From Desulforamulus aeronauticus DSM 10349 (GTDB lineage Bacteria; Bacillota; Desulfotomaculia; Desulfotomaculales; Desulfotomaculaceae), in contig NZ_FRAR01000011.1 in the NCBI RefSeq assembly GCF_900142375.1, positions 1 through 64,000 of the forward strand: a stretch of 64,000 bases of DNA, written 5' to 3'. Shown here in pieces: positions 27,592-35,000 of the stretch. The translations under genes and the position numbers were made by a program. A model generated the notes under the pieces. The model was not told the origin of the DNA and made no database searches. It was given only the letters and a program-made list of their open reading frames with translations. Each line of letters begins with the position of its first letter. Within the stretch, counting starts at the first letter, position 1.

Positions 27592-27933
27592 ATGATAGTG
27601 GCGAAGCATGAGTTTGGGATTATGCAAAAAGAACCATTGGCTAAAGAACGGTTCGATACTTATGAACCGCAAAAATACAATTGCATTGCGGTTGATGATG
27701 ATTTCATTGAACCAATTATGATTGATTTGCAAGATGTAGATTGCTACTGGCATACCCTACAAAAATCGGGGAAAGGTTTTGCCTATTGCGGGATTACGCT
27801 TATACCACCTCAATCAATGACTGCATTTTTAAAGATTTTAGCGTCCCAGAGTAAAAAGGAATACATTCCTTTGATTACTTTGGTAAATGAGGCAAAAGAA
27901 AACAGCAGGTATATTATTCATTTTGGGATCTAA
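27592..27933 (+). CDS. Conserved hypothetical protein
   Basis: A 113-residue soluble protein with a compact, globular-looking sequence (EPQKYNCIAVDDDFIEPIM, then DCYWHTLQKSGKGFAYCGIT) of the kind conserved across Firmicutes, but I know no function for it. No signal peptide or membrane segment is seen. GGAGGTGTA lies 4 bases from the ATG at 27592 and 10 from an in-frame GTG at 27598, so either may be used. It is a single gene ahead of a terminator. Confidence 0.75.
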   Translation: MIVAKHEFGIMQKEPLAKERFDTYEPQKYNCIAVDDDFIEPIMIDLQDVDCYWHTLQKSGKGFAYCGITLIPPQSMTAFLKILASQSKKEYIPLITLVNEAKENSRYIIHFGI

Positions 27934-28078
27934 ATTTCAATAGCAGAACCAGCCGTACTCGTCAACGGTAAAATAAACAAGTGCTATGCACCAAACTATT
28001 GTAAATCCATCGCCTCTGTTGTAGGAGCTTTTCAGAGCGAAAAAAGGAAATAGGCGAGAAACAAAAGACAGAGTATGC

Positions 28079-28121
28079 AAAGCGGGTTTCAATGCATTTT
28101 TGCATCGAAACCCGCTTTTTT
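28079..28121. terminator. Bidirectional terminator
   Basis: AAAGCGGGTTTC and GAAACCCGCTTT pair perfectly around a loop with its own GCA/TGC helix, followed by TTT. It separates the hypothetical gene from the convergent lactate permease gene. Confidence 0.88.
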
Positions 28122-28148
28122 ATAGCCTGCTTTTAACACTATTTTTTA

Positions 28149-29711
28149 TTATATAAATAACATAGCCATGATAGCGGAAGCTGTTGTTAAGAGTATTGAT
28201 ATGATAAAGGCTGTTTTTATTACTTCACTTTCTATCCCCAAAGCATCAATGGTAGCGGCGGCATTCTGGAGTTTAGCGGGTGATATGACACTTGCTAAAC
28301 CACCACCAATCGCTGTGGCAGCAATGACAATCAAGGGGTCAACATTAAGTAATTTCGAAGTTAATAGGTGATACTTGGTAAACATAGCGATGGTGGAAGC
28401 TTCACTACCGCTAACAAAGCCACCGAACAAGCCTAGAAAACTACTGACAAATGGATACATAGAGCCAAAGGATGCTGCAGATGCCTGGGCTAAAACTGCG
28501 ATCATGTTTGAGTTAGGATTTGTAACTTGCCAAGTATCTCCGACCTGTTGCATGCCGGAATTATTTAGTACAAAGGCGATGGCAAAGAATATTGCTGCCG
28601 CAACGGTAGGTCTAGGTGCCCTTTTTAACCACTTATGCCAGGTTTCTTTAAGGGCTTTACCAGAGGGTTTAATGATTAGGGCTGCTAGTAGGGTGCTAAT
28701 TAATACCCAAGTATAGGCGTTCCAAAGTAATCTGGTTTTTATTACCTGACCTGGTATTACGGAGATCGGCATAGCAAGATCCTGGAACAATAAAGTGAAT
28801 AAAGGGCTGTAAAAATTAAGTATTAACAAGATAGTAACAAGAATTAACCACGGAGAAAGGGCGACCAACAAGGACATATCCTTCTCTTTGCTAAGATCTT
28901 CTTCTGTTAATACGGAACGGTCGATAATAGGTTTTCCGGTTAATTTTAAATAGGCTAGCATCACCAAAATAGTACAAAGGCCTGCTACCACACCGGTTAA
29001 AACAATTCCGGATTGGAGGATGGGTATATGGCTCATGGCAATAGCTACTCCCCCATTTGTGACCCCCGCTAAGACACACGGGATAAACCCTTTGATCATT
29101 AAGCGGGTACGCCCTACAATCCAAAGCATACCAAAACCTATTAAAGTAGATATAACGGGTAGGAATTTTGCAAATACCTGGGCCGATTCAACTAAAGGGG
29201 TCCCCGTTAAATCTGCAAAAACGACCAGAGGTGCACCGAGTAAGGCAAAGGTACATAATGCATCAAAGCCAATAGCGGGTAAGGCAACTGCGACAAAGGT
29301 AGAATAGCCCAAAGCTATCATGATTGGGGGTAAAATTGATACAGGAGTAGCACCTATAGAAACAAGAAGGGTTCCCGCCCCTACATTCAGTAACATAATT
29401 TGGACAGCCTTATCGGTTGGGGCAAGTGTTTTAATAAAAACAACAATTCTTTGGAGTGCGCCTGTGGTTTGCATAAAAGTGATTTGTAAGATAGAGGTGA
29501 GCACCATCAAGGAAACAGGAAAAGACGAAATAATCCCGGCAAGACTTGAGGTGAGGCTGATTCCTAGGGAGGTATTAAAGAATAGCAAGGTAATGATAAC
29601 GGTTAATACCCAACCTACAATACCGCTTAGATCTGCTGCCAATTGTTTTCGGACCATTAAATAAACAATAGCCATAATTGGCAACAAGGTTAAAAAGACA
29701 GACAATCCCAT
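28149..29711 (-). CDS. lldP: L-lactate permease family transporter
   Basis: A 520-residue polytopic membrane protein of the LctP/LldP lactate permease family, with about 12-14 hydrophobic segments. Family-like regions are LAGIISSFPVSLMVLTSILQ, GATPVSILPPIMIALGYS and the C-terminal SFLGLFGGFVSGSEASTIAM followed by SPAKLQNAAATIDALGIE. Family members import lactate or glycolate with protons. No lactate dehydrogenase genes adjoin it. It lies alone on the minus strand. Lactate is the likely substrate by family only. Confidence 0.88.
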   Translation of the reverse strand: MGLSVFLTLLPIMAIVYLMVRKQLAADLSGIVGWVLTVIITLLFFNTSLGISLTSSLAGIISSFPVSLMVLTSILQITFMQTTGALQRIVVFIKTLAPTDKAVQIMLLNVGAGTLLVSIGATPVSILPPIMIALGYSTFVAVALPAIGFDALCTFALLGAPLVVFADLTGTPLVESAQVFAKFLPVISTLIGFGMLWIVGRTRLMIKGFIPCVLAGVTNGGVAIAMSHIPILQSGIVLTGVVAGLCTILVMLAYLKLTGKPIIDRSVLTEEDLSKEKDMSLLVALSPWLILVTILLILNFYSPLFTLLFQDLAMPISVIPGQVIKTRLLWNAYTWVLISTLLAALIIKPSGKALKETWHKWLKRAPRPTVAAAIFFAIAFVLNNSGMQQVGDTWQVTNPNSNMIAVLAQASAASFGSMYPFVSSFLGLFGGFVSGSEASTIAMFTKYHLLTSKLLNVDPLIVIAATAIGGGLASVISPAKLQNAAATIDALGIESEVIKTAFIISILLTTASAIMAMLFI

Positions 29712-29814
29712 TCTACTACCATCCTTCCATTCTACAATAGTTTATTTATAAATAACTAATTAACTATTTATTATACTTTATGGATGAAAATAAGCAATAT
29801 TAAATTTAATTGGT

Positions 29815-29843
29815 TCGACAAGCATTTCCTTTTTTGTTAAAAT
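29815..29843 (+). promoter_or_regulatory. Promoter of the phosphatase-like/DedA pair
   Basis: TCGACA (29815-29820), a 17-base spacer and TAAAAT (29838-29843). Confidence 0.6.
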
Positions 29844-29883
29844 TGTAGAGATAAATAACAGAGCTCAGAGATGGAGAATGGAT

Positions 29884-32115
29884 ATGCAGAAAAATATAGT
29901 GCGTTTTTTATTTTCCTTATTGTTAGTCATGACGATGTTTACTAAAATCGTCTATGCACAACCTCAGGACAATAATCACTTTGTTATTCTAGTGATAGAT
30001 CAAATACACTTTAAGGATCTTAACCAGCCGGAACTCACAAATTTTAAATCCCTTTTGCAAACAAGTTCGGTGGCGCTTATGAATACCACCACAGGTGGGG
30101 GAGCTATACCGGATAATACTTTTACTACCATCGGAGCAAGCAGCCGTGCTTTGGGGAGTCCGGGAGCCTCCCAATCCTTTAATACCCATGAAAAAATTAA
30201 TGGGCAGGCTATTATAAATATTTATGAGCGACGTAATCCGCTTCATGATATTTCACAGTACCAGATAGTAAATCTATCGGTTGCCCAAATAAAAAATTTA
30301 AACGAAGATAAACATTATCAGGTTAATATCGGTGCACTTGGAGACGCGTTACATAAGGCAGGTTTAAAAACAACGGTTATTGGTAATTCTGATCTGCCCC
30401 AGGAGGAACCAAATTTCTCTCGGTATGTGTATAACCGCCAATCGGTAGCTATGCTAATGGATAGCAAGGGATTGGTGGACTATGGTGATGTCTCCAATAA
30501 CATGTTGATTGCGGATAAAAAGGCACCTTTTGGAGTACGCACGGATCAAGAAAAGCTGTTGGCGTCATTTAATGAATATTACAAGAAAAGTAACGTTTTA
30601 GTAATCGATTATGGTGACACAACGAGGGTTGCAGCCTACGCACCTGTATTAAATAGCGACATGTCAAAAGAGGAACTAGAACAAGCCTTACATAGAGCAG
30701 ATGGATTTTTAGGGGAACTTTTAAAGATCGTTGATTTGAAAAGGGATTACCTAATGGTCGTGACCCCTACTCCTTCTGAATCAAGTAAAGGGCAGGGAAA
30801 TACCTTAACTCCCCTGGTTCTAGCTGGTCCCGGTATAGGCGGCGACCTGCTTACGTCCGGGACAACGCATCGACCTGGCATTGTTACGAATACTGACATT
30901 GGGGTAACTATTTTACATTTCCTTGGAGTAAAATCCGCCGAAGGAATGATTGGTCAGAATTTAACGGTAACTGCAAAGTCGTCAAATTCGTTACAATACC
31001 TAAGTGATCTCCAGGATATGCTAGTGGAGAACACGCTTCGTCGAGTCCCCATTCTTAGTACGGTGGCCTTTTATATTTTAGCTGTACTTGCTTGTTCATT
31101 AGTAATGTTTATTTTACGATTGTTTAACCATGACTACTCAAAGGTTCTAAAACGGTCATTACTCTATAATTACCTGGCTATTTTAACTCTGCCATTTGGG
31201 TTATTAATTATAGCGAGTTTAGGTGCACTAACGCTTCTTCAATCCTTCGTGGCAATAATTTTAATTACGGTTGGCCTTACAACAATTATCTATCTTCTTT
31301 CAAAAAGGATAAGTATCATATTTTCCATTACGGCTATCTGTTTAGCCTTTATCGCAATCCTGTTTACTGATTTATTTATGGGTGCTACGATGATCCTAAA
31401 CTCTCCGCTAGGGTATGATCCTCAGTATGGGGCTCGTTTTTACGGTATAGGTAATGAACTAATGGGTGCTGTAATCGGAGCAACGACGGTCGGGGTTGCC
31501 GCCTTCATGGATATGAAGCGCTTTAAGGGAAGACTTTTGTTTGTGATAGCCTTCATGGTGGGTGTGCTTTTTATCATGGTATATCCGGGATTAGGTTCTA
31601 AAGGTGGTGCGTCTATTTCCGTTACCGCAGCCTTTGTAACACTTCTTTGGCTATCACTGGGCTATAAGACTGGGAAAAGACAACTGTTAATGGTTGCGGC
31701 TTCTGTAGTACTTGTAATGCTATTCATTTCCCTGGCAGACTTGTTAAGTGGACCCAGAACGCATATTGGCAGGGCAGTTTTAGAAATGCAAACAAGTGGT
31801 ATCGGCAGCTTACTTGATATCATAATTAGGAAGTTACAGATGGATTTCCGTTTGATGCGTTACTCCTATTGGAGTGGGATGTTGGTAACGTCGATCTTTC
31901 TAATGCTGCTGATGTTTAAATTTCGCTTAAATTTTCTCGAGCACATCAGAAACAAGACTCCGAATACCCTAAACGGTTGTTATGCAGCATTATTTGGGGC
32001 TGCAGTGGCTTTATTCACAAATGATGCAGGTATAATTGCTGCTGCCACAGCAGTTATCTATCCAGTTTCTACCCTGTTACTTCTAAATATGGTGCCGTAC
32101 AAAAATCAACACTAA
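29884..32115 (+). CDS. Alkaline-phosphatase-superfamily domain fused to polytopic membrane domain
   Basis: About 743 residues with a signal-like N-terminus, then an extracytoplasmic domain (about 30-370) that looks like a divergent alkaline-phosphatase/phosphoglyceromutase fold: FVILVIDQIHF at the metal-site start, NTTTGGGAIPDNTFTTIGAS around the nucleophile region, and VTNTDIGVTILHFLGV near the end. Residues about 385-740 carry roughly ten membrane segments, with GYDPQYGARFYGIGNELMGA in between. It may act on a lipid- or wall-linked substrate at the membrane surface. ATG 29884 is preferred over 29878 because GGAG (29873-29876) fits it. DedA follows on the same strand. Confidence 0.7.
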   Translation: MQKNIVRFLFSLLLVMTMFTKIVYAQPQDNNHFVILVIDQIHFKDLNQPELTNFKSLLQTSSVALMNTTTGGGAIPDNTFTTIGASSRALGSPGASQSFNTHEKINGQAIINIYERRNPLHDISQYQIVNLSVAQIKNLNEDKHYQVNIGALGDALHKAGLKTTVIGNSDLPQEEPNFSRYVYNRQSVAMLMDSKGLVDYGDVSNNMLIADKKAPFGVRTDQEKLLASFNEYYKKSNVLVIDYGDTTRVAAYAPVLNSDMSKEELEQALHRADGFLGELLKIVDLKRDYLMVVTPTPSESSKGQGNTLTPLVLAGPGIGGDLLTSGTTHRPGIVTNTDIGVTILHFLGVKSAEGMIGQNLTVTAKSSNSLQYLSDLQDMLVENTLRRVPILSTVAFYILAVLACSLVMFILRLFNHDYSKVLKRSLLYNYLAILTLPFGLLIIASLGALTLLQSFVAIILITVGLTTIIYLLSKRISIIFSITAICLAFIAILFTDLFMGATMILNSPLGYDPQYGARFYGIGNELMGAVIGATTVGVAAFMDMKRFKGRLLFVIAFMVGVLFIMVYPGLGSKGGASISVTAAFVTLLWLSLGYKTGKRQLLMVAASVVLVMLFISLADLLSGPRTHIGRAVLEMQTSGIGSLLDIIIRKLQMDFRLMRYSYWSGMLVTSIFLMLLMFKFRLNFLEHIRNKTPNTLNGCYAALFGAAVALFTNDAGIIAAATAVIYPVSTLLLLNMVPYKNQH

Positions 32116-32226
32116 TTTAAAAATTCCCTGCAAAAGACTGTTTCTTTTAAAATTATCTGGAGTGAACGGGGAATTACCCACCCAATAGAGTTTTATCTAC
32201 TAAGTTTATTTAAAAGAGGTAAATAA

Positions 32227-32862
32227 ATGTTAAATGAAGTAATCAATCTACTTGCTGATGCAGCAATCTCACTAATTGAAACACTTAAATACTGGGGCAT
32301 CTTCATTGGGATGGCTATAGAGAGTGCCTGCATCCCGTTGCCTAGTGAAGTTATTATGCTTTTTGGCGGTTTTCTAGTGGGAATAGGAAAATTTGAATAT
32401 TGGTATGTAGTTTGGGCCGGGGTTTTGGGTAACGTGGTAGGATCTGTTTTGACCTACTGGGTAGGGGCAAGCGGGGGGCGAACTTTTTTAATCAAATATG
32501 GCAAGTATTTCCTGATTAATACCAAACATTTGGAACATGCTGATAAATGGTTTGAACGTTTTGGAGGATGGGCTGTTTTCCTGGGACGGAATCTACCTGT
32601 TGTTAGAACCTTCATATCTCTACCGGCAGGGATAGCCCGGATGAACTTTTGGACATTTTTTATCCTCAGCTTTTTAGGATGCATTCCTTGGAACATGGGA
32701 CTAACATACCTAGGCTTAAAACTTGGAGAACATTGGCATACAGTTGAACAATATATTCGTCCAGTAAGTTATGCTATTGTTATTTTGGTAATTATATTTG
32801 TTTGCTATTTCATATATAAAAATGTAACACAAAATAAACAGCCAAAAGAGGCCAGAAAATAA
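32227..32862 (+). CDS. DedA family membrane protein
   Basis: A 211-residue DedA/SNARE-associated-type membrane protein with the conserved blocks IESACIPLPSEVIMLFGGFL, VLGNVVGSVLTYWVGASGG and FLGRNLPVVRTFISLPAGIA, plus a C-terminal membrane helix. DedA members act in membrane lipid transport, including undecaprenyl-phosphate recycling in some bacteria. It lies 111 bases after the phosphatase-like gene with no terminator seen between them, so the two may cooperate. AAGAGGT precedes the ATG. Confidence 0.9.
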   Translation: MLNEVINLLADAAISLIETLKYWGIFIGMAIESACIPLPSEVIMLFGGFLVGIGKFEYWYVVWAGVLGNVVGSVLTYWVGASGGRTFLIKYGKYFLINTKHLEHADKWFERFGGWAVFLGRNLPVVRTFISLPAGIARMNFWTFFILSFLGCIPWNMGLTYLGLKLGEHWHTVEQYIRPVSYAIVILVIIFVCYFIYKNVTQNKQPKEARK

Positions 32863-32883
32863 GAGTTAATTCGTTTACTATGT

Positions 32884-32908
32884 AAAGTCCCAGCAGGGAC
32901 TTTTTTTA
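32884..32908 (+). terminator. Terminator after DedA gene
   Basis: AAAGTCCC pairs with GGGACTTT around AGCA, followed by TTTT. Confidence 0.88.
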
Positions 32909-33027
32909 TTACATAGGTTTGGCACATTTGTTGCTTAGTTTTTTAATAGGGGAATCTTACAAAAGGAGGACTCAGGACATAAGAAGAATAATTCTAAAAT
33001 AGTTCTGCTTTGGGGAAGGGGCTAGAG

Positions 33028-33189
33028 ATGAGCAATAATAATCTGTATAAGATTTTCTTTGCCATAGCATTTGTGATGTTAATTGCCTCCTTAATAATAT
33101 TTTTTAATATGTCCAAGGCCAGTAATAAGCCAAAGGAGATTGATAAAGTCTGGGGATCTGGTATGGAGGTTTTAGGATTGTTCTTTTAA
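33028..33189 (+). CDS. Small single-span membrane protein (53 residues)
   Basis: The ATG at 33028 is preceded by GGGGAAGGGG at 33012-33021. The product has an N-terminal polar segment, one hydrophobic helix (IFFAIAFVMLIASLIIFF, about 9-26) and a basic/polar tail. It is not recognised. Its 3' end contains TGGAGG, a ribosome site that appears to serve the following overlapping frame, which also encodes a small membrane protein. Confidence 0.5.
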   Translation: MSNNNLYKIFFAIAFVMLIASLIIFFNMSKASNKPKEIDKVWGSGMEVLGLFF

Positions 33190-33317
33190 ATGTAATATCA
33201 ATTCTAATTTCAATACTTATCAGTGTTCGCTTTGCTTTCAAAATCTCATCCCAGGAGATGAAGGATATTGCAAATCTGCTTACACAACTAAACGAAAATC
33301 ATAAAAAACGAGTCTAA
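33177..33317 (+). CDS. Possible second small membrane protein, overlapping, non-AUG start
   Basis: A 46-codon frame overlaps the end of the preceding small gene in another frame. It encodes a hydrophobic helix (LLNVISILISILISV) followed by a polar, charged tail (SSQEMKDIANLLTQLNENHK). No ATG, GTG or TTG opens it; ATT at 33177 lies 6 bases after GGAGGT, so initiation there, or a frameshift from the upstream gene, would be needed. Membrane topology and the coupled site favour a real gene, but this is uncertain. Confidence 0.35.
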   Translation: MVLLNVISILISILISVRFAFKISSQEMKDIANLLTQLNENHKKRV

Positions 33318-33516
33318 AAAGTAATAATAGAGATTAGTAGGCAAGTTTGTGTGTATACAAACAAAATCAATTGTTTGATGTATTATAATAGACAATCTGC
33401 AGCTGGGGATTCCCCTGAGAAACAATAAAATAGTTTACTGTTCTTGAATGATGAAGGTGGTAGGAAGAAAAACAGATCAAAGTGATCATGTTAATGATTA
33501 ACACAGAAAAAACCTT

Positions 33517-33544
33517 TTGACAAGAGTTGCTTTTATGGTATAAT
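33517..33544 (+). promoter_or_regulatory. Strong promoter upstream of a structured RNA region
   Basis: TTGACA (33517-33522), a 16-base spacer and TATAAT (33539-33544), both consensus. Transcription would start near 33551, about 215 bases before the next start codon. Confidence 0.75.
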
Positions 33545-33550
33545 TCCCTT

Positions 33551-33673
33551 TAGGTGTAAATATTGGTTTTTTCCTCTTTCTAGAGGGGGTTAAAATAAAT
33601 ATTATAGAGACAAAAACAAGGCCGGGAACTGGCTATTCCCGGACTTGTCGCTGAAAATCAGCTTGTTGTTTTA
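33551..33673 (+). ncRNA. Candidate structured small RNA or leader
   Basis: After the consensus promoter come a CCTC/GAGG hairpin (near 33574), a stable hairpin ACAAG-CCGGGAA/TTCCCGG-CTTGT with an eight-base apical loop (33616-33648), and a last hairpin GCTGA/TCAGC (33650-33662) followed by TTGTTGTTTT, which could be a terminator. There is no open frame in the segment. It may be an independent RNA of about 120 bases or an attenuating leader of the HNH gene. I match it to no known RNA family. Confidence 0.4.
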
Positions 33674-33764
33674 TGCAATTAACATAATATCGTAAACTAT
33701 TATTAAATACAAGAGGATATGTGTTTTTGCTGTTGGATGCGCTTTGTCTCGGAAAGGAGAAGGT

Positions 33765-34076
33765 ATGGCACGCCAATGGAATCTTACGCTACTAAATGTG
33801 CCCTTTGATCCTCGGACGATCTTGTATGTGTGGAATAAGGCAGCTGTTGTTCCTGGTTATAATCCCAGCGAATTAAGGAAAGACCGGTGTGGTGCTTGGA
33901 TTAGATTTGCCGATTACGGCAACATCAACTCTGATTTTGGTTGGGAAATTGACCATGATAAGCCGCTGGCTAAAGGTGGAACGGATGAACCCAATAACCT
34001 CCAGCCACTGCACTGGCGCAACAATCGAGGCAAGAGTGATGATTGGCCTAATTGGATATGTTCTATAACTGGTTAG
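33765..34076 (+). CDS. Small HNH endonuclease
   Basis: A 103-residue protein whose C-terminal half is an HNH nuclease: WEIDHDKPLAKGGTDEPNNL then QPLHWRNNRGKSD, giving the metal/catalytic His-Asn-Asn pattern. No other domain is present. The ATG at 33765 is chosen because AAAGGAGAAGG ends just before it; an upstream in-frame TTG would overlap that site. Being next to a type I restriction-modification operon suggests a role in DNA defence or mobility, but a standalone HNH of this size could also be a homing-type or repair nuclease. Confidence 0.78.
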   Translation: MARQWNLTLLNVPFDPRTILYVWNKAAVVPGYNPSELRKDRCGAWIRFADYGNINSDFGWEIDHDKPLAKGGTDEPNNLQPLHWRNNRGKSDDWPNWICSITG

Positions 34077-34146
34077 ATAATAGATGTACGAGATCTTTAT
34101 TAGGCTGCTTACAATGATGTTGCTTTGATCGAAAACAATCCAATGC

Positions 34147-34176
34147 AAGGGAGGCGGACTCCGTTGGCCTCCCTTA
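34147..34176 (+). terminator. Hairpin between HNH gene and small ORF
   Basis: AAGGGAGGC pairs with GCCTCCCTT around a 12-base interior. No T tract follows, so termination is uncertain. Confidence 0.4.
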
Positions 34177-34201
34177 GATCATCCCGACGGGAGGTAATTA
34201 A

Positions 34202-34306
34202 ATGTATCTGAATCGACATGTAAGGCCTTATCCCGAAGGTGGTTGGTTGGTTAAAGATGAGAGTAACGGGCGACCATTTGTAGTGATAGATAAAAAGGGC
34301 TATTGA
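34202..34306 (+). CDS. 34-residue DUF2188-like mini-protein
   Basis: The ATG at 34202 follows GGGAGG at 34190-34195. The product contains RHVRPYPEGGWLVKDE, which resembles the opening of DUF2188 proteins (xHVxPxxdGgWxVk). The frame then stops early, after about half of a normal DUF2188 domain, so it is either a truncated gene or a minimal form. It lies between the HNH gene and the restriction operon. The function is unknown. Confidence 0.5.
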   Translation: MYLNRHVRPYPEGGWLVKDESNGRPFVVIDKKGY

Positions 34307-34326
34307 CATTGGATAATTTGTTTAAA

Positions 34327-34363
34327 TGCCAAAACCACTTTCCAGCATGATAGTGGTTTTGGC
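34327..34363 (+). repeat. 13-base inverted repeat before the restriction operon
   Basis: TGCCAAAACCACT and AGTGGTTTTGGCA are perfect inverted repeats 11 bases apart, about 45 bases before the first start codon of the restriction operon. No T tract follows, so it could be a regulator binding site or an RNA hairpin. Confidence 0.55.
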
Positions 34364-34406
34364 ATCTATGCATTTAGGACGCAATTGAAGGGAGTGAAAA
34401 CTGGCT

Positions 34407-35000
34407 ATGTCAAGAAAAGTAAAACTAGGCGAGATAGCTGGTATATTAAATGGGGTGCCTGATAAGCAACACGAGCCGGTAAACAACACCGGTACGATAA
34501 CCTATAACTTAATACAACCCAACCATATCGGAGCTTTAAATGATATACAAAACACGATAGAAATACAAAGGCAAACTCCCATTGATGAAAGCTACTTCCT
34601 TCGGCAAAATGATATCTTACTGAAGCGTCTGAATCCGGATACTGCCACGCTAATAAAGGGGGATTTATTGAATACAACCTTTTCAAGTAATCTGTTTGTT
34701 ATTCGTGTCTTGCAAGGCTATTACCCGGCCTATATTGCGTGCCTGTTAGAAAACCAAGGTATTGCTTGGCTAAATGGTAACATTGTGGGTTCGGTTGCGG
34801 CAATTAAGTCTATCTCCATAAAAGCATTAGCGGCATTAGATATACCTGTGATAGAGTATAAGAAACAACAGGCAATCGGTCAAATGTGGCTGTTAGCCAA
34901 AAGAAGAAAACGGCTGCTGAGTGGTTTGATTGCAGAAGATCAAAGGCTGTTGACCGCAGTAATAAGTAGTATAGCAGCAGGCACTAGGGAGGAAGAATGA
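34407..35000 (+). CDS. Type I restriction S-like half subunit
   Basis: A 197-residue protein resembling one half of a type I specificity subunit: a single target-recognition-like region with LGEIAGILNGVPDK near the start and YLP-type spacing, then a helical segment (KKQQAIGQMWLLAKRRKRLL) like an HsdS conserved helix. A normal HsdS has two such halves, and a full one (446 residues) is encoded downstream. This extra half could dimerise or modulate specificity. Its stop codon overlaps the HsdM start (ATGA), so expression is coupled. Confidence 0.72.
   Translation: MSRKVKLGEIAGILNGVPDKQHEPVNNTGTITYNLIQPNHIGALNDIQNTIEIQRQTPIDESYFLRQNDILLKRLNPDTATLIKGDLLNTTFSSNLFVIRVLQGYYPAYIACLLENQGIAWLNGNIVGSVAAIKSISIKALAALDIPVIEYKKQQAIGQMWLLAKRRKRLLSGLIAEDQRLLTAVISSIAAGTREEE

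Noticed and set aside
33551-34076. IscB/HEARO-type system (structured RNA plus HNH protein)
   Set aside because: The HNH protein has only about 103 residues, with no RuvC or bridge-helix parts, and the RNA is much shorter than HEARO RNA. It is kept only as an unassigned RNA next to an HNH gene.
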